From contig NZ_CP137920.1 of NCBI RefSeq assembly GCF_033708015.1, forward strand, positions 2,666,001 to 2,730,000: DNA of 64,000 bases, in the 5' to 3' direction. Under the pieces are notes generated by a model, which was not told the DNA's origin, searched no databases, and was given only the letters and a program-made list of their open reading frames with translations. Position 1 is the stretch's first letter. Each line of letters opens with the position of its first letter. Shown here in pieces: positions 9,512 through 20,366 of the stretch. Source of the stretch: Proteus vulgaris. GTDB lineage: Bacteria > Pseudomonadota > Gammaproteobacteria > Enterobacterales > Enterobacteriaceae. Both the position numbers and the translations under genes were made by a program.

Positions 9512-10091
9512 AACGAGTGGGCTTATCACCCTCCCACCGTTGAAACAAATCGTCAGGCAACTCAATCTCAAACTGATCAAGTACACGATTCACCGTTTGA
9601 TTAACAATATCATCAATCGTTTTGGGCTGAAAATAAAATGCCGGTACTGGTGGCATAATCACAGCACCTAACTCAGCAGCTTGCGTCATTAATCGCAAAT
9701 GACCTAAATGCAGTGGCGTTTCACGCACACATAGCACTAATTTACGTCCTTCTTTTAAGACCACATCCGCCGCACGAGTGACTAAGGTATCTGTATAGCT
9801 ATGAACAATACCTGACAAACTTTTGATTGAGCAAGGTAATATGACCATTCCATTGACTCGGAATGAGCCTGAAGAGATCGATGCGCCAATATCGCGATCG
9901 TCATAAATCACATCCGCTAAAGCATGAATATCTTTTAGCGAATAATCTGTTTCTAATGAAATAGTACGGCGTGCAGCTTGGCTAATCACTAAATGTGTTT
10001 CAACTGACGGCACAGATTTTAGTATTTCTAATAAACGTATACCGTAAATTGCACCACTAGCACCTGTTAGCCCAACTATCAGCTTTTTCAT
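9510..10091 (-). CDS. ubiX: flavin prenyltransferase UbiX
   Basis: 193 residues. It joins dimethylallyl phosphate to FMN to make the prenyl-FMN cofactor of the decarboxylase UbiD in ubiquinone synthesis. The N-terminal VGLTGASGAIYGIRLLE is the flavin-binding Rossmann motif, with SSGSFRVNGMVILPCS and VLCVRETPLHLGHLR further on. The start has GAGG upstream. It is the last gene of the leftward block but is separated from purF by a strong terminator, so it probably has its own promoter near 10,092-10,140. Confidence 0.93.
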   Translation of the reverse strand: MKKLIVGLTGASGAIYGIRLLEILKSVPSVETHLVISQAARRTISLETDYSLKDIHALADVIYDDRDIGASISSGSFRVNGMVILPCSIKSLSGIVHSYTDTLVTRAADVVLKEGRKLVLCVRETPLHLGHLRLMTQAAELGAVIMPPVPAFYFQPKTIDDIVNQTVNRVLDQFEIELPDDLFQRWEGDKPTR

Positions 10092-10141
10092 TATAATCCT
10101 CAGAATATATACCTTTGTTAATCATTATGATGATTAACCCT

Positions 10142-10183
10142 CAAAAAACAAGCGTCGATGCAGAACACACTGGCATCGACGCT
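10142..10183 (-). terminator. intrinsic terminator of the cvpA-purF operon
   Basis: Perfect 11-bp stem, AGCGTCGATGC (10151-10161) with GCATCGACGCT (10173-10183), followed on the minus strand by TTGTTTTTT. It lies 28 bases after the purF stop. Confidence 0.88.
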
Positions 10184-10210
10184 TTATAAGGGAGATATCT
10201 TACCGAAAAA

Positions 10211-11728
10211 TTAGCCTTCGTTATAGATTTCCAAATTTTCTATTTCATTCTGATCACGAATTTTATGTTCATCATCACGACGTAGATTTTCTAAATAATC
10301 TAAATAATCTTGATCAATATCTTTCGTGATATAAACACCATCAAATACAGAACATTCAAACTGATTGATATCAGGGTTTTCTTCTTGTACTGCGGCGATT
10401 AAATCAGTGAGATCTTGGAAAATAAGCCCATCAGCACCAATTAATTTACGAATTTCATCCACTTCACGTCCATGAGCAATAAGCTCATTGGCATTTGGCA
10501 TATCAATTCCATATACATTGGGGAAGCGAACTTCTGGCGCTGCTGAAGCAAAATAAACTTTCTTCGCGCCTGCTTCTCTTGCGAGTTCGACAATTTGCTC
10601 TGACGTTGTACCACGTACTATAGAATCATCAATCAACAGAACATTTTTATCACGAAACTCTGCGCGATTAGCATTCAGTTTACGTCTAACAGACTTACGA
10701 CGCTCTTGCTGCCCCGGCATAATAAAGGTACGACCCACATAGCGATTTTTTACAAAGCCTTGGCGATAAGGTTTATTAAGAATATGGGCAATTTCTAACG
10801 CAATATCACAAGATGTTTCAGGAATGGGGATCACAACATCAATCTGTAAATCATCCCACTCTTTGGCAATTTTAGCGCCTAATTTCTGTCCCATACGTAA
10901 ACGTGCATTATAGACTGAAATTTTATCGATAAAAGAATCAGGGCGAGCAAAGTAAACATACTCAAATAAACAAGGCATTAACTGTGGATTTTCGGCACAT
11001 TGACGCGTAAAAAGTTGCCCTTGCTCTGTGATATAAATCGCTTCACCCGGTGCAACATCGCGTAAAAACTCAAAACCTAAAGTATCAAGCGCAACACTTT
11101 CAGATGCGACCATATATTCATAACGCCCCCCTTCTAAGGTACGTTTACCCAAGACTAAAGGACGAATACCAAAAGGATCACGAAAAGCTAACAAACCATG
11201 ACCAATGATTAATGCAACACAAGCATAAGCACCACGGAGTTTTTTATGCATTGCCGCAACGGCTGCAAAAATATTATCAGGCTCAAGTGGAAAATGGTCA
11301 AAACGGTCTAATTCATATGCCAATACATTAAGCAAGATTTCAGAATCAGAGGTGGTATTGATATGGCGACGCGCTGTTTCAAATAATTGGCGACGTAATA
11401 AATGCGCATTGGTTAAATTACCATTGTGCGCTAACGTAATACCAAAAGGTGAATTCACATAAAAAGGCTGCGCTTCTGATGCACTAGAACTACCCGCTGT
11501 TGGATAACGGACATGCCCTATCCCGATAGTACCTTTTAAACGCAACATATGACGGGTTTCGAACACATCTTTAACCAGTCCGTTCGCTTTGCGAAGACGG
11601 AAACCGTTGTTACCGTCTATCGTTGCAATGCCTGCTGCATCTTGACCTCGGTGTTGTAACACCGTTAACGCATCATAAATTGATTGGTTTACTGGATTAG
11701 CTCCAGCGATACCGACAATACCGCACAT
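10211..11728 (-). CDS. purF: amidophosphoribosyltransferase
   Basis: First step of purine synthesis: PRPP plus glutamine to phosphoribosylamine. The 505 residues match E. coli PurF in length. Cys2 of MCGIVGIAG is the N-terminal glutaminase nucleophile once Met is removed. RGQDAAGI and HNGNLTN belong to the same domain, and [14 protein letters not shown] (about 365) is the PRPP-binding loop. Lies 30 bases after cvpA in the same operon; the PurR box in front of cvpA should control both. Confidence 0.97.
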   Translation of the reverse strand: MCGIVGIAGANPVNQSIYDALTVLQHRGQDAAGIATIDGNNGFRLRKANGLVKDVFETRHMLRLKGTIGIGHVRYPTAGSSSASEAQPFYVNSPFGITLAHNGNLTNAHLLRRQLFETARRHINTTSDSEILLNVLAYELDRFDHFPLEPDNIFAAVAAMHKKLRGAYACVALIIGHGLLAFRDPFGIRPLVLGKRTLEGGRYEYMVASESVALDTLGFEFLRDVAPGEAIYITEQGQLFTRQCAENPQLMPCLFEYVYFARPDSFIDKISVYNARLRMGQKLGAKIAKEWDDLQIDVVIPIPETSCDIALEIAHILNKPYRQGFVKNRYVGRTFIMPGQQERRKSVRRKLNANRAEFRDKNVLLIDDSIVRGTTSEQIVELAREAGAKKVYFASAAPEVRFPNVYGIDMPNANELIAHGREVDEIRKLIGADGLIFQDLTDLIAAVQEENPDINQFECSVFDGVYITKDIDQDYLDYLENLRRDDEHKIRDQNEIENLEIYNEG

Positions 11729-11758
11729 GAATAGATCCTCATCAGCCAGACGGAGAGG

Positions 11759-12250
11759 TTATATTCTCTCCGACACGAAACTTGACGCATTTTGTAGGTA
11801 GTCAAAGAACCACCTAATAATATGGTTGAATTGAGGAATAAGCTCAGAACGTTGCCAATCAGCGCTATCTGCCATAGGTGTAAATGCGCCTAAAACAAAC
11901 AGTAATGCTGAGACTATCAGCACGCCTCTTAAAGCCCCGAAACAGACCCCCAATACACGATCTGTACCTGATAACCCTGTGCGTTGAACAAGAGAGCTAA
12001 TCACATAATTCACAACAGCACCAACAATCAGTGTCGCAATAAATAACGTGACTATTGCAATCCCGTTACGAACCAGCTCATCTTCAAACCGGGTAAAATA
12101 GACGGCAAGATAAGGATAAAACTGACTAGCAACAAAGAAACCACAACCCCAGGTGATGAGTGACAATGCTTCACGAACAAAGCCACGGATCAGGCTCACT
12201 AATGCGGAAAAACCAATAATGGCAATGATGGCGTAATCTATCCAGACCAT
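11759..12250 (-). CDS. cvpA: CvpA family membrane protein
   Basis: 163 residues with four hydrophobic segments, nearly collinear with E. coli CvpA (start MVWIDYAIIAI, then SLIRGFVREALSL and GTDRVLGVCFGALRG). Needed for colicin V export in E. coli; its molecular role is unclear. I use ATG 12250 to match that family start; an upstream TTG at 12265 would add five residues. Co-transcribed with purF behind a PurR box. Confidence 0.92.
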   Translation of the reverse strand: MVWIDYAIIAIIGFSALVSLIRGFVREALSLITWGCGFFVASQFYPYLAVYFTRFEDELVRNGIAIVTLFIATLIVGAVVNYVISSLVQRTGLSGTDRVLGVCFGALRGVLIVSALLFVLGAFTPMADSADWQRSELIPQFNHIIRWFFDYLQNASSFVSERI

Positions 12251-12306
12251 AAATTCTTTATCCAATAATGATGCTCCGCATTAATACGGAAGCATTCTAA
12301 CAGAAA

Positions 12307-12322
12307 ACGAAAACGTTTGCGT
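12307..12322. promoter_or_regulatory. PurR operator
   Basis: ACGAAAACGTTTGCGT; read on the minus strand it is ACGCAAACGTTTTCGT, a full match to the PurR consensus ACGCAAACGTTTTCNT. It lies 57 bases upstream of cvpA, as in E. coli, where PurR-hypoxanthine represses cvpA-purF. Confidence 0.88.
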
Positions 12323-12435
12323 AATGCTAATTTTCGCTAATTTCAAAATAATTTACGGCGATATGAAAAATCATAATCGCCGCAATAAGTTAACGCTTTG
12401 TTACACAACTCATCTGATGACTCGTTTAGAAAAAA

Positions 12436-13086
12436 TTAAGGCTTATATGCCCTTACCTCACCTTGTAAGCCCGTAAGCTCTTTTAAATGAGGCAGAATAG
12501 CCTGTAATTCTGACTTAGATGCACTAGGACCAATGTAAATTCGAGTCACTTGCCCTGAAACGGGGCGTGCGGGTATGGTATATACGGGATAACCTGAGAA
12601 ATGCATTTTAGCAATAATCTCTTCTACCTTCGCCGCATTTTTCAATGCACCTAATTGAACAACCCAAGCCTCTCCCTTCGGTGGCTTAGTTTCTTGTACT
12701 GGTGGTGCGGGTGGTTGTACTGGTGGCGTAACCACAGCAGGAGGCACCTGCGTTGGCTGCTGTTGTGGTTGTTGTTCCGAGGGTTGAACAGGTACAACAG
12801 CAGGTGGTTCCGGTGTTGTCACCACAGATTGCTCCATGCCTGTCACTGCTTCAGAAATCATACCTTCAGATGCGCCTTCTGACGGTGTAGAAGGCACAGC
12901 AGTTTGTTCTATCGGTGCGATAGATTCTATTTCTTGCTCATCACCTGGTTTTGGTACTAAAGGAATAGAGGCGAACTGGTCTTCGTTATATTTCTTATCG
13001 CCGTCAAGCAGTGCAGGTAAAAAAATAACCCCGACTGCCACCAATACAACGGCACCGACTAAGCGATTTTGAAATTTACTCGCCAC
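12436..13086 (-). CDS. dedD: cell-division protein DedD (SPOR domain)
   Basis: 216 residues: a short cytoplasmic start ([11 protein letters not shown]), one membrane helix (about 11-29), a Pro/Gln-rich periplasmic linker (about 60-138) and a C-terminal SPOR domain (WVVQLGALKNAAKVEEI onward) that binds denuded septal glycan. I use GTG 13086: AAAGGAG lies seven bases upstream and E. coli DedD begins MASKFQNR. The GTG at 13092 is only one base from that RBS. It overlaps the end of folC by 11 bases. An imperfect hairpin at 12357-12384 follows the gene but lacks a clean T run. Confidence 0.9.
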   Translation of the reverse strand: MASKFQNRLVGAVVLVAVGVIFLPALLDGDKKYNEDQFASIPLVPKPGDEQEIESIAPIEQTAVPSTPSEGASEGMISEAVTGMEQSVVTTPEPPAVVPVQPSEQQPQQQPTQVPPAVVTPPVQPPAPPVQETKPPKGEAWVVQLGALKNAAKVEEIIAKMHFSGYPVYTIPARPVSGQVTRIYIGPSASKSELQAILPHLKELTGLQGEVRAYKP

Positions 13087-14374
13087 CCACACTCTCCTTT
13101 TCCAAAAGTTCCATCACATGTGCAACAGTATGAAATGAGCCACAAACCACAACAATATCGTTAGAAGCAGCATCAGACATTGCTTGTTGCCATGCATTTT
13201 CAACACTATCGAATACCATTGGTTTCTCAAGATGCTGAGCTAACACATCAGCAGAAGCACCACGAAACTCATTAAGTGGAGCGACATACCAATGATCAGC
13301 CAATGGTGTTAAGCACGCCAATGTTCCTGCAATATCTTTATCACCCAGCATACCAACAACAATACGCACCTGAGTATCAGATTTTTGTGGTAATTGTGAT
13401 AATTTTTCTGCTAAATATCCTGCCGCATGCGGATTATGAGCCACATCAAATATAACCAAAGGATGTTGAGAAATTACCTGAAAACGACCGGGTAATTGTG
13501 CACGAGACATACCTTCGACAATACTTTGCTGTGTTATTGCTTGGCTGACTTTGTCATCAGATTGGAGCAAGCAACGAATAACGCCCATTGCTGTCGCCGC
13601 ATTAGCGAGTGGAATGTTCGGAATGGGTAAGGCATTAAATTCACAGTCAACACAACGCCAATGCCAGTGATCACCTTCAATAACAAAAGACCAATCCGTT
13701 CCTCGACGGAAAAGCTTAGCTTGTTTTTCATGGGCAACTTGGGCGATGGATTGAGGCATATCTGGCTCACCCACAACAGCATAGTGATTAGCTCGGAAAA
13801 TGCCCGCTTTCTCATGACCAATATGCTCTCTATCCGCACCTAACCAATCCGTATGATCAAGTGCAATACTCGTGATAGCAGCAATATCCGCATCAACAAT
13901 ATTCGTCGCATCTAGTCGACCGCCTAATCCTACTTCAAGAATAACAACATCAAGTTGTGCTTGTTGAAATAACTTCAGCGCAGCCAACGTGCCATATTCA
14001 AAAAAGGTGAGTGAGATATCGCCTCTCGCTTGTTCAATTTCTGCAAAAACTTCGCAAAAAGCATCTTCGGAAAGCTCTTTTCCTTGAATACGAACACGTT
14101 CTGTATAACGAACAAGATGAGGGGAGCTATAAACGCCGACATTCAATCCTGATGCCATCAAGATTGACTCTAGCATATGACAAGTTGTGCCTTTTCCATT
14201 TGTGCCTGAGACAGTGATTACCTTAGACGCAGGGCGTAACACGTTTATTATTTTTCCTACCTTGCCTACTCGTTCTAACCCCATATCAATGGCGCTGGAG
14301 TGTAAATGTTCAAGATAAGAAAGCCACATCGACAAAGGTGATGTGGCTTTAGGCGCAGTGATGATATTAGACAT
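13076..14374 (-). CDS. folC: bifunctional folylpolyglutamate / dihydrofolate synthase
   Basis: Adds glutamate to dihydropteroate and to folates. 432 residues of the Mur ligase superfamily: the P-loop GTNGKGT at about 57-63, then [26 protein letters not shown], and FDVAHNPHA in the C-terminal domain. Start ATG 14374 overlaps the end of accD by eight bases, so translation is probably coupled. The longer frame to 14440 lies inside accD and does not resemble the family start. Confidence 0.95.
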   Translation of the reverse strand: MSNIITAPKATSPLSMWLSYLEHLHSSAIDMGLERVGKVGKIINVLRPASKVITVSGTNGKGTTCHMLESILMASGLNVGVYSSPHLVRYTERVRIQGKELSEDAFCEVFAEIEQARGDISLTFFEYGTLAALKLFQQAQLDVVILEVGLGGRLDATNIVDADIAAITSIALDHTDWLGADREHIGHEKAGIFRANHYAVVGEPDMPQSIAQVAHEKQAKLFRRGTDWSFVIEGDHWHWRCVDCEFNALPIPNIPLANAATAMGVIRCLLQSDDKVSQAITQQSIVEGMSRAQLPGRFQVISQHPLVIFDVAHNPHAAGYLAEKLSQLPQKSDTQVRIVVGMLGDKDIAGTLACLTPLADHWYVAPLNEFRGASADVLAQHLEKPMVFDSVENAWQQAMSDAASNDIVVVCGSFHTVAHVMELLEKESVGGE

Positions 14375-15335
14375 CTTCTTTTTTATTCGTTTCGATGTTA
14401 ATTTCTGGCTCGTTATCTGTAGACTCAATCTCATCAGCAATCATTTCTTCACCGATGATTTCATCTTCATTTTCATCTTCGACTAAATCATACTGAGTCA
14501 GCTTAGCCAGCAATTCAGCCAGCTCATCGCGCATTTCAGGACGGCGAATAATCATATCAATCGCCCCTTTTTCTAGCAGAAACTCACTACGTTGGAAACC
14601 AGCAGGTAGTTTTTCACGTACTGTTTGTTCAATAACCCGAGGGCCTGCAAAACCGATCAGCGCTTTAGGTTCAGCAACATTGATATCACCTAACATCGCT
14701 AAACTAGCAGAAACGCCGCCCATCGTAGGGTCAGTCATAACTGAAATATAAGGTAAACCACGTTCTTGCATTTTTGCTAATGCGGCACTGGTTTTTGCCA
14801 TTTGCATTAATGACATCAGCGCTTCTTGCATACGCGCGCCACCACTTGCCGAGAAGCAAACTAATGGGCAGTTATCTTCTAGTGCTTGTTCAACCGCACG
14901 CACAAAACGGGCACCTACAACAGATGCCATTGAACCACCCATAAACGCAAATTCAAAGGATGCAGCAACAATAGGCATTTTTTTCAGCGTACCTTTCATC
15001 ACGATCAATGCGTCTTTTTCTTGCGTTTGTTTTTGGGCTGCGCTGATTCTGTCTTTATATTTTTTAGAGTCGCGAAATTTCAGAATATCTTTAGGTTCTA
15101 ATTCGCTACCTAATTCTGTTGTACTTCCTGTATCAAGGAAAGTCTCAAGGCGACGGCGCGCTGAAATGCGCATATGGTGATCACATTTAGGGCAAACCTC
15201 TAAATTGCGCTCTAATTCTGCGCGATAGAGTACCTGCCCACAGCTGTCACATTTAGTCCAAACCCCTTCAGGGATATTAGCTTTACGTGAACTTGTGATA
15301 GTGCTTTTGTTTAGAATTTTTTCAATCCAGCTCAT
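14367..15335 (-). CDS. accD: acetyl-CoA carboxylase carboxyltransferase subunit beta
   Basis: Half of the carboxyltransferase that makes malonyl-CoA. The N-terminal zinc ribbon has cysteines at 29, 32, 48 and 51 (CDSC, CPKC), followed by the crotonase-like domain with [10 protein letters not shown] and [18 protein letters not shown]. Start ATG 15335 after AAGG matches the family start MSWIEKIL. At 322 residues it is about 18 longer than E. coli AccD because of a strongly acidic C-terminal tail rich in Glu and Asp (last 35 residues or so). Followed by folC with overlap, as in E. coli. Confidence 0.96.
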   Translation of the reverse strand: MSWIEKILNKSTITSSRKANIPEGVWTKCDSCGQVLYRAELERNLEVCPKCDHHMRISARRRLETFLDTGSTTELGSELEPKDILKFRDSKKYKDRISAAQKQTQEKDALIVMKGTLKKMPIVAASFEFAFMGGSMASVVGARFVRAVEQALEDNCPLVCFSASGGARMQEALMSLMQMAKTSAALAKMQERGLPYISVMTDPTMGGVSASLAMLGDINVAEPKALIGFAGPRVIEQTVREKLPAGFQRSEFLLEKGAIDMIIRRPEMRDELAELLAKLTQYDLVEDENEDEIIGEEMIADEIESTDNEPEINIETNKKEDV

Positions 15336-15504
15336 TAATGGACCTTTTCGTCTGAATCTGACCTTCGCCAGTAAAATTATTGTTAGCGTATCAACCACAA
15401 TGCACTGGCTGTGTGGTTAGCAAAGTTTATGATGATACCGCTTACTGAATTTCAGCGCATCTCTTTATTATGGCTATTCTACGGCAAAAACTGATGATAA
15501 CTGC

Positions 15505-16206
15505 TCAAACCTCTTTGTTATCATTTTCTTTCTTTGCTTTTGCACTCGCTCTGCGGTGGCGTAAGATCTCAATAACGCCCGGTAAAATAGAAATAACAAT
15601 AATGGCAACAATTAGCAATTTTAAGTTCTTTTGAACTATATCTAAGTCACCAAAAAAGTATCCGGCATAAGTAAATAACAGCACCCATGCAATTGCCCCA
15701 GTAACATTATAAAAGGCAAAGTGACGATATGACATTTTACCCATTCCTGCAACGAATGGCGCAAAAGTTCGGATAATCGGCACAAATCTTGCCAAAATTA
15801 TTGCTTTACCACCATGCTTTTCATAAAAAGCATGGGTTTTATCTAGGTATTCACGTCGGAAAATCTTTGAATCAGGTTTACTAAATAGCTTTTCACCAAA
15901 AAGTCGCCCAATGGAATAGTTAACGGCATCACCTAAAATAGCGGCGCAAAGTAACAGTAAAACAATAATATGAACATTCACATCATTGGTTTCTAACGAA
16001 GCTAAAGCACCAGCAACAAATAATAAAGAGTCTCCGGGTAAGAACGGTGTTACGACCAACCCTGTTTCACAAAAAACAATCAGAAACAAAATGGCATAAA
16101 CCCATGTTCCATATTGTGCGACAAGCTCTGCTAAATGCGCATCAATATGCAAAATAAAATCAACAAGAAATTTAATTAAATCAACAAATTGTGTTAATAT
16201 TTCCAT
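15505..16206 (-). CDS. dedA: DedA family membrane protein
   Basis: 233 residues, inner membrane, DedA/VTT superfamily, implicated in undecaprenyl-phosphate or lipid flipping and in proton-motive-force homeostasis. Family motifs are [17 protein letters not shown] (acidic plus PGD) and [18 protein letters not shown] with the essential arginines. The C-terminus is Lys/Glu-rich. It lies 24 bases after truA and a 169-base gap precedes accD. Confidence 0.92.
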   Translation of the reverse strand: MEILTQFVDLIKFLVDFILHIDAHLAELVAQYGTWVYAILFLIVFCETGLVVTPFLPGDSLLFVAGALASLETNDVNVHIIVLLLLCAAILGDAVNYSIGRLFGEKLFSKPDSKIFRREYLDKTHAFYEKHGGKAIILARFVPIIRTFAPFVAGMGKMSYRHFAFYNVTGAIAWVLLFTYAGYFFGDLDIVQKNLKLLIVAIIVISILPGVIEILRHRRASAKAKKENDNKEV

Positions 16207-16230
16207 AAATCCTCAGAAAACGGGGTGTTC

Positions 16231-17115
16231 TTATGATTGAGATATCTCAATAGGATTATCCGCTAAAAATAGTGGACCCATTGCAGGTTTTGGTAATTCA
16301 AAATGATCAGGATAATCCACAGAGACTAAATACAATCCATTTGCTTTCGCTGTGGCTGCAGCTTTAGTTCTGTCTTTTAAGGCTAATAATTCAGCCATCC
16401 AAGTAATATCCTGATTGCCACACCCTATTTCTAAAAGGCTGCCAACAATATTTCTCACCATATGATGAACAAATGCATTTGCTTTAATATCCACAACAAC
16501 ATAGTCACCATATCGAGAAACATTGACATGCATAACGTTACGCCAAGGCGTTCGTGATTGACATTGAACAGCTCTAAAAGAAGTAAAATCATTTTCACCC
16601 AGTAAACATTGCGCTGCTTGATGCATACGTTCAACGTCTAGAGGGTAATGAAAATGTGTCACGCCAGATGACAAGATAGCGGGACGATAACGATGATTAA
16701 AAATCACATAGCGATAACGTCTTGCTGTTGCGCTAAAGCGGGCATGAAAATCATCAGAAACGGTTTTTACCCAACGTACAGCAATATCCGCAGGTAAATG
16801 TGTGTTAACACCCATTGTCCATGCCGGATCTTTGCGGTGCGCCGTCGTTTCAAAATGGACAACTTGCCCTGTTGCATGTACGCCAGCGTCGGTTCTCCCC
16901 GCACAAAACACAGATATAGGTTCATTAGCAACTTGTGAAAGTGCTTTTTCTAGCCGTTCTTGTACACTGCGCACTTCATTTTGGCGTTGCCAACCATAAT
17001 AACGGCTACCATCATATTCAACGCCTAAAGCAATTTTGATTGTTGTGCTTTCAGACGTCACCGCTGACTCCGTCAAGGGGTGTTCTGTCATTTCAGCACT
17101 CACTTGCGCATTCAT
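16231..17115 (-). CDS. truA: tRNA pseudouridine(38-40) synthase
   Basis: Isomerises uridines 38-40 in the anticodon arm. 294 residues. The catalytic aspartate lies in [10 protein letters not shown] (D76); [15 protein letters not shown] and [13 protein letters not shown] are typical. The start overlaps the usg stop (TAATG), pointing to coupled translation. The N-terminus is about 20 residues longer than in E. coli because of a low-complexity Thr/Ser/Glu stretch; a later in-frame start cannot be excluded. Confidence 0.95.
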   Translation of the reverse strand: MNAQVSAEMTEHPLTESAVTSESTTIKIALGVEYDGSRYYGWQRQNEVRSVQERLEKALSQVANEPISVFCAGRTDAGVHATGQVVHFETTAHRKDPAWTMGVNTHLPADIAVRWVKTVSDDFHARFSATARRYRYVIFNHRYRPAILSSGVTHFHYPLDVERMHQAAQCLLGENDFTSFRAVQCQSRTPWRNVMHVNVSRYGDYVVVDIKANAFVHHMVRNIVGSLLEIGCGNQDITWMAELLALKDRTKAAATAKANGLYLVSVDYPDHFELPKPAMGPLFLADNPIEISQS

Positions 17116-18125
17116 TAGTAAAACTGCTCCTGCATTAATTGCTCTGCGACTTCAACAGCCATTAATGCCCCACCAAAGCGCACGTTATCTGCTACTGACC
17201 AAAATTGTAAAGCTTCAGGCATACCATAATCATTACGGAAACAGCCTAAATTTAAACTCACATTACCAGATGCATCAGTGACTTGAGTTGGAAAGTCATT
17301 TTCATCACTAATATTAATCTCTTCATTTTCTTGTAATGTTTCACGCGCTTCATCACTTCCCATTGGGCGTGAGGTTTCTAATTGTACTGACTGTGCATTA
17401 CCATAGAAAACCGGTGCTTGCAGTGTAGTAACGGAGATTGGCAAGCCTTCATCTTGTAAAATTTTACGAATTTGGTCAACCATGCGACGCTCTTCTTGTA
17501 TAGCGCCTTCGTCATCAACCATTAAAGGTAAAATGTTAAATGCTAACTGCTTATTAAAGCGACCTAATTCAGGCGGAATACCGTTAAGTAAACGAGCACT
17601 TTGCCCTGCCAGTTCATCTACGGCTTGTTTTCCAAAACGAGAAACAGACATTAAATTTGTCACACTAAGGCGTGTTAAGCCTGCGGATTCTGTTAAGGGA
17701 TTAATGGCACGTAATAATTGGCTCACCATGCTATCAGCAATTGAAACAATATTACGAGTACGATATTCCGCTAACATTGCACTATTCACACCAGGAACAA
17801 CCAACGGGACATCCCAATCCATTGCAAAGATGCCACTACAATCAATGACGATACAGCCAGCATCAGCGGCTTGTTGTGCATATTGCACACTGATTTCTGT
17901 CGGTGCTGCAAAAAAAGCTAATTGAATATCAGCCCACTCGATATTGTGAATACCTTGAACCGCAACACTTTTGCTGTTTACTCGCACTGATTTTCCAATG
18001 CTATCTTCACTTGCGATTGCGGTTAATTCACCAATGGGAAATTCACGCTCTTGTAGCAGTTCTAAAATCGCTTCACCAACAGCGCCTGTTGCACCAACAA
18101 CTGCAATATTCCAACCTTCTCCCAT
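17115..18125 (-). CDS. usg: USG-1, aspartate-semialdehyde dehydrogenase-like protein
   Basis: 336 residues with the N-terminal NAD(P) fold ([18 protein letters not shown]) and overall plan of aspartate-semialdehyde dehydrogenase. Where active enzymes have the catalytic NC(S/T) cysteine, this protein reads [10 protein letters not shown], so the nucleophile is absent and it should not catalyse the Asd reaction. The same loss is known for E. coli Usg. Function unknown. In the operon pdxB-usg-truA, with pdxB 45 bases upstream. Confidence 0.9.
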   Translation of the reverse strand: MGEGWNIAVVGATGAVGEAILELLQEREFPIGELTAIASEDSIGKSVRVNSKSVAVQGIHNIEWADIQLAFFAAPTEISVQYAQQAADAGCIVIDCSGIFAMDWDVPLVVPGVNSAMLAEYRTRNIVSIADSMVSQLLRAINPLTESAGLTRLSVTNLMSVSRFGKQAVDELAGQSARLLNGIPPELGRFNKQLAFNILPLMVDDEGAIQEERRMVDQIRKILQDEGLPISVTTLQAPVFYGNAQSVQLETSRPMGSDEARETLQENEEINISDENDFPTQVTDASGNVSLNLGCFRNDYGMPEALQFWSVADNVRFGGALMAVEVAEQLMQEQFY

Positions 18126-18170
18126 AAGATATCCTCCAATACCATAAAAATTTTTAAATAATATTTTGCT

Positions 18171-19313
18171 TTATTTATGTGTTGCACTTTTATATGTAGC
18201 GCTAAAGCCAATTGCATTTAATGTATCAGCCGTGGTTTGATGGTCACAAATAACGTGTAGTGAAGACCATTCACGACGTACAGGGTAAAATTTGCGTAAC
18301 TTATCAAACTCCCCTTTTATTCCTGCTACTTTTCGTAATGGAGCATCATCACGGCGTACATCATAAACAAGATGAATAAGTTGTTTTAAAAGTGTTTGTG
18401 TTAACTCACCTTGTACTGAAATGGTGGAAATAGTCGGTGCAGGCAACAGCGTTGATAATTCAACTTGTTGAGGCTGCCCAATAAAATCACAATAAGCTTC
18501 AAAAACTTGAGTTGTACCACGCGCCTTACCTTCTAAGGTATAACCAGCAATATGTGGTGTTCCTATATCAACTTTATTTAATAATTCAATAGAGAGATCA
18601 GGCTCAGGCTCCCAAACATCCAATACAACGCGTAAAGATTTACCTTTTTCGAGCACTGATAATAATGCTTGATTATCAATGACCTCGCCACGGCTCGCAT
18701 TAATTAAAATACGTCCTTCAGGTAATTTTTCGAGATTGCTCTCATTCATTAAATGATAACTTTGATATAAGCCTGATTTATTGAGAGGTGTATGGAAAGT
18801 TAGAATATCTGCTTTTTCTAACAATGTTTCCAATGGATGAAACGCTTCGTCATCACCATTATCAGCTCTTGGTGGATCACAAAGTAAAACATTGACCCCC
18901 AACGCACGAAGCCGTGTTGCTAATCGACCACCTACATTTCCTACACCAACAATACCGACAACTTTATCAGTTAATTGAAAGCTATCTTGTTCTGCTAGCA
19001 TCATCAGCGCAGAAAACACATATTCGACAACCGCGATAGCATTACAACCAGGGGCTGATGAAAAACCAATTTGTTGCTGTTCTAGCCATGCAATATCGAC
19101 ATGATCGAAACCCGCCGTCGCAGTTCCAACAAATTTTACTGGCTTGCCCGATAATAAGGATTCATTGACTTTAGTAATTGATCTCACCATTAAGGCATCA
19201 GAATCATTAAGCTCATCAGTAGGTAATGGGCGACCAGAAACAGCTTTTACCTCACCTAATTGGCGGAAAAGTTGTTCCGCATAAGGCATATTTTCATCAA
19301 CCAGAATTTTCAC
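18171..19313 (-). CDS. pdxB: 4-phosphoerythronate dehydrogenase
   Basis: Second step of the DXP-dependent pyridoxal phosphate pathway. 380 residues of the D-2-hydroxyacid dehydrogenase family: NAD-binding [17 protein letters not shown] (about 116-132), [12 protein letters not shown], the catalytic His in [17 protein letters not shown], and the PdxB-specific C-terminal dimerisation domain. The N-terminus [16 protein letters not shown] is typical. First gene of the leftward block. The usual E. coli neighbour flk is not between pdxB and fabB here; an AraC regulator and an exporter occupy the place. Confidence 0.96.
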   Translation of the reverse strand: MKILVDENMPYAEQLFRQLGEVKAVSGRPLPTDELNDSDALMVRSITKVNESLLSGKPVKFVGTATAGFDHVDIAWLEQQQIGFSSAPGCNAIAVVEYVFSALMMLAEQDSFQLTDKVVGIVGVGNVGGRLATRLRALGVNVLLCDPPRADNGDDEAFHPLETLLEKADILTFHTPLNKSGLYQSYHLMNESNLEKLPEGRILINASRGEVIDNQALLSVLEKGKSLRVVLDVWEPEPDLSIELLNKVDIGTPHIAGYTLEGKARGTTQVFEAYCDFIGQPQQVELSTLLPAPTISTISVQGELTQTLLKQLIHLVYDVRRDDAPLRKVAGIKGEFDKLRKFYPVRREWSSLHVICDHQTTADTLNAIGFSATYKSATHK

Positions 19314-19462
19314 GGTGTTATCTCACTGATTTGGTATTTATATGTATAAACAATCAATCGAAAAATAAAATTAAGCGGTCTATTTTGCCACTTATTCATA
19401 ACAAAGCCTATTATTGACAGTAAAATCCGCCTAGATTTTAAGTAAATATATGAAAAGAGTGC

Positions 19463-20245
19463 TTAACAATTGGGTAATCGACGGAAACGTTCCGGTGTTG
19501 TGCCAGCAAATTGTTGAAACATCGCAATAAATGAAGACGAAGAGCTATACCCCACATCAAATGCAATTTCATTCACGCTTTTCCCTTGCTCTAATAAAGA
19601 AATTGCATGTAAAAAGCGTAAGCGCTTCCGCCATTCACTAAATGACATACCTAATTCTTGTTGGCAACGGCGTGAAAGCGTTCTTTCTGAGGTATAACGT
19701 TTTTTAGCCCATTCTTCTAGTGAGGTATTATCTGCTGGATTTTGCTCTAATACAGAAAGTATGGGAGCAAGTAATTTATCTTTAGAAGACGGTAAATAAG
19801 TATGATGTATTGGCGAAGCTTTAAGTTGATCAATCAGTACTTGAGCTAAGCGAAAATCTTCTTCTGTTTGTGGTTTACATACACCACGATGAAAAAAGTC
19901 AGAAAATATGGTTGAAAAAATAGCACTTAATTGAATCAAACAAGGTTTATCTAATAATCCATCGCACCAACTTGGTGCGATATCTAGCACTTTAAAAGAG
20001 AGTGTTTTTTTATTGTAACTGGCATGCCCTACATTTTTGGGGATCCATACACTAAATTCTGGTGGTGCTAAAAACCGCTGTCCTCCAGCTTCTAAATCCA
20101 TAACACCAGAAATCACATAAAGTAACTGGCCAAAATCATGTTGATGATAAACAAACTCTGTTTCAGCTAACAGTTGCTCATCACGGAATCGAACTGTATC
20201 TGGATCAGATAATAACCATTGCATTTTTTGTTGTTCAATTGTCAT
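19463..20245 (-). CDS. AraC-family transcriptional regulator
   Basis: 260 residues: an N-terminal cupin sensor (YHQHDFGQLLYVISG, about 33-47, with a PPEFSVWIPKNVGH segment) and a C-terminal double helix-turn-helix (TSERTLSRRCQQELGMSFSEWR, then VNEIAFDVGYSSSSSFIAMFQ). This layout resembles regulators placed beside small exporters. Divergent from the EamA transporter gene with 121 bases between, so it probably controls that gene; the inducer is unknown. Confidence 0.87.
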   Translation of the reverse strand: MTIEQQKMQWLLSDPDTVRFRDEQLLAETEFVYHQHDFGQLLYVISGVMDLEAGGQRFLAPPEFSVWIPKNVGHASYNKKTLSFKVLDIAPSWCDGLLDKPCLIQLSAIFSTIFSDFFHRGVCKPQTEEDFRLAQVLIDQLKASPIHHTYLPSSKDKLLAPILSVLEQNPADNTSLEEWAKKRYTSERTLSRRCQQELGMSFSEWRKRLRFLHAISLLEQGKSVNEIAFDVGYSSSSSFIAMFQQFAGTTPERFRRLPNC

Positions 20246-20290
20246 TTTTATGTTGTTCTCTTGTCATGTTGTCTTTATTGGCCTATCTGT

Positions 20291-20324
20291 TGTCTGGTTT
20301 TCATTATATATATCTAATCAGACA
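20291..20324. promoter_or_regulatory. possible AraC-family operator
   Basis: TGTCTG (20291-20296) and CAGACA (20319-20324) form an inverted pair with centres 28 bp apart in the divergent AraC/EamA intergenic region, flanking an AT-rich stretch (TTATATATAT). Short arms, so this is only suggestive. Confidence 0.3.
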
Positions 20325-20366
20325 GGCTTACAATAGCCGCCTGGTTTAAAAATAGATGTGAGAACA

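Noticed and set aside
12357..12384. Hairpin after dedD as an intrinsic terminator
   Set aside because: The stem has a bulge and the following bases (TAAATTATTTT) are a poor T run, so it is mentioned only with dedD.
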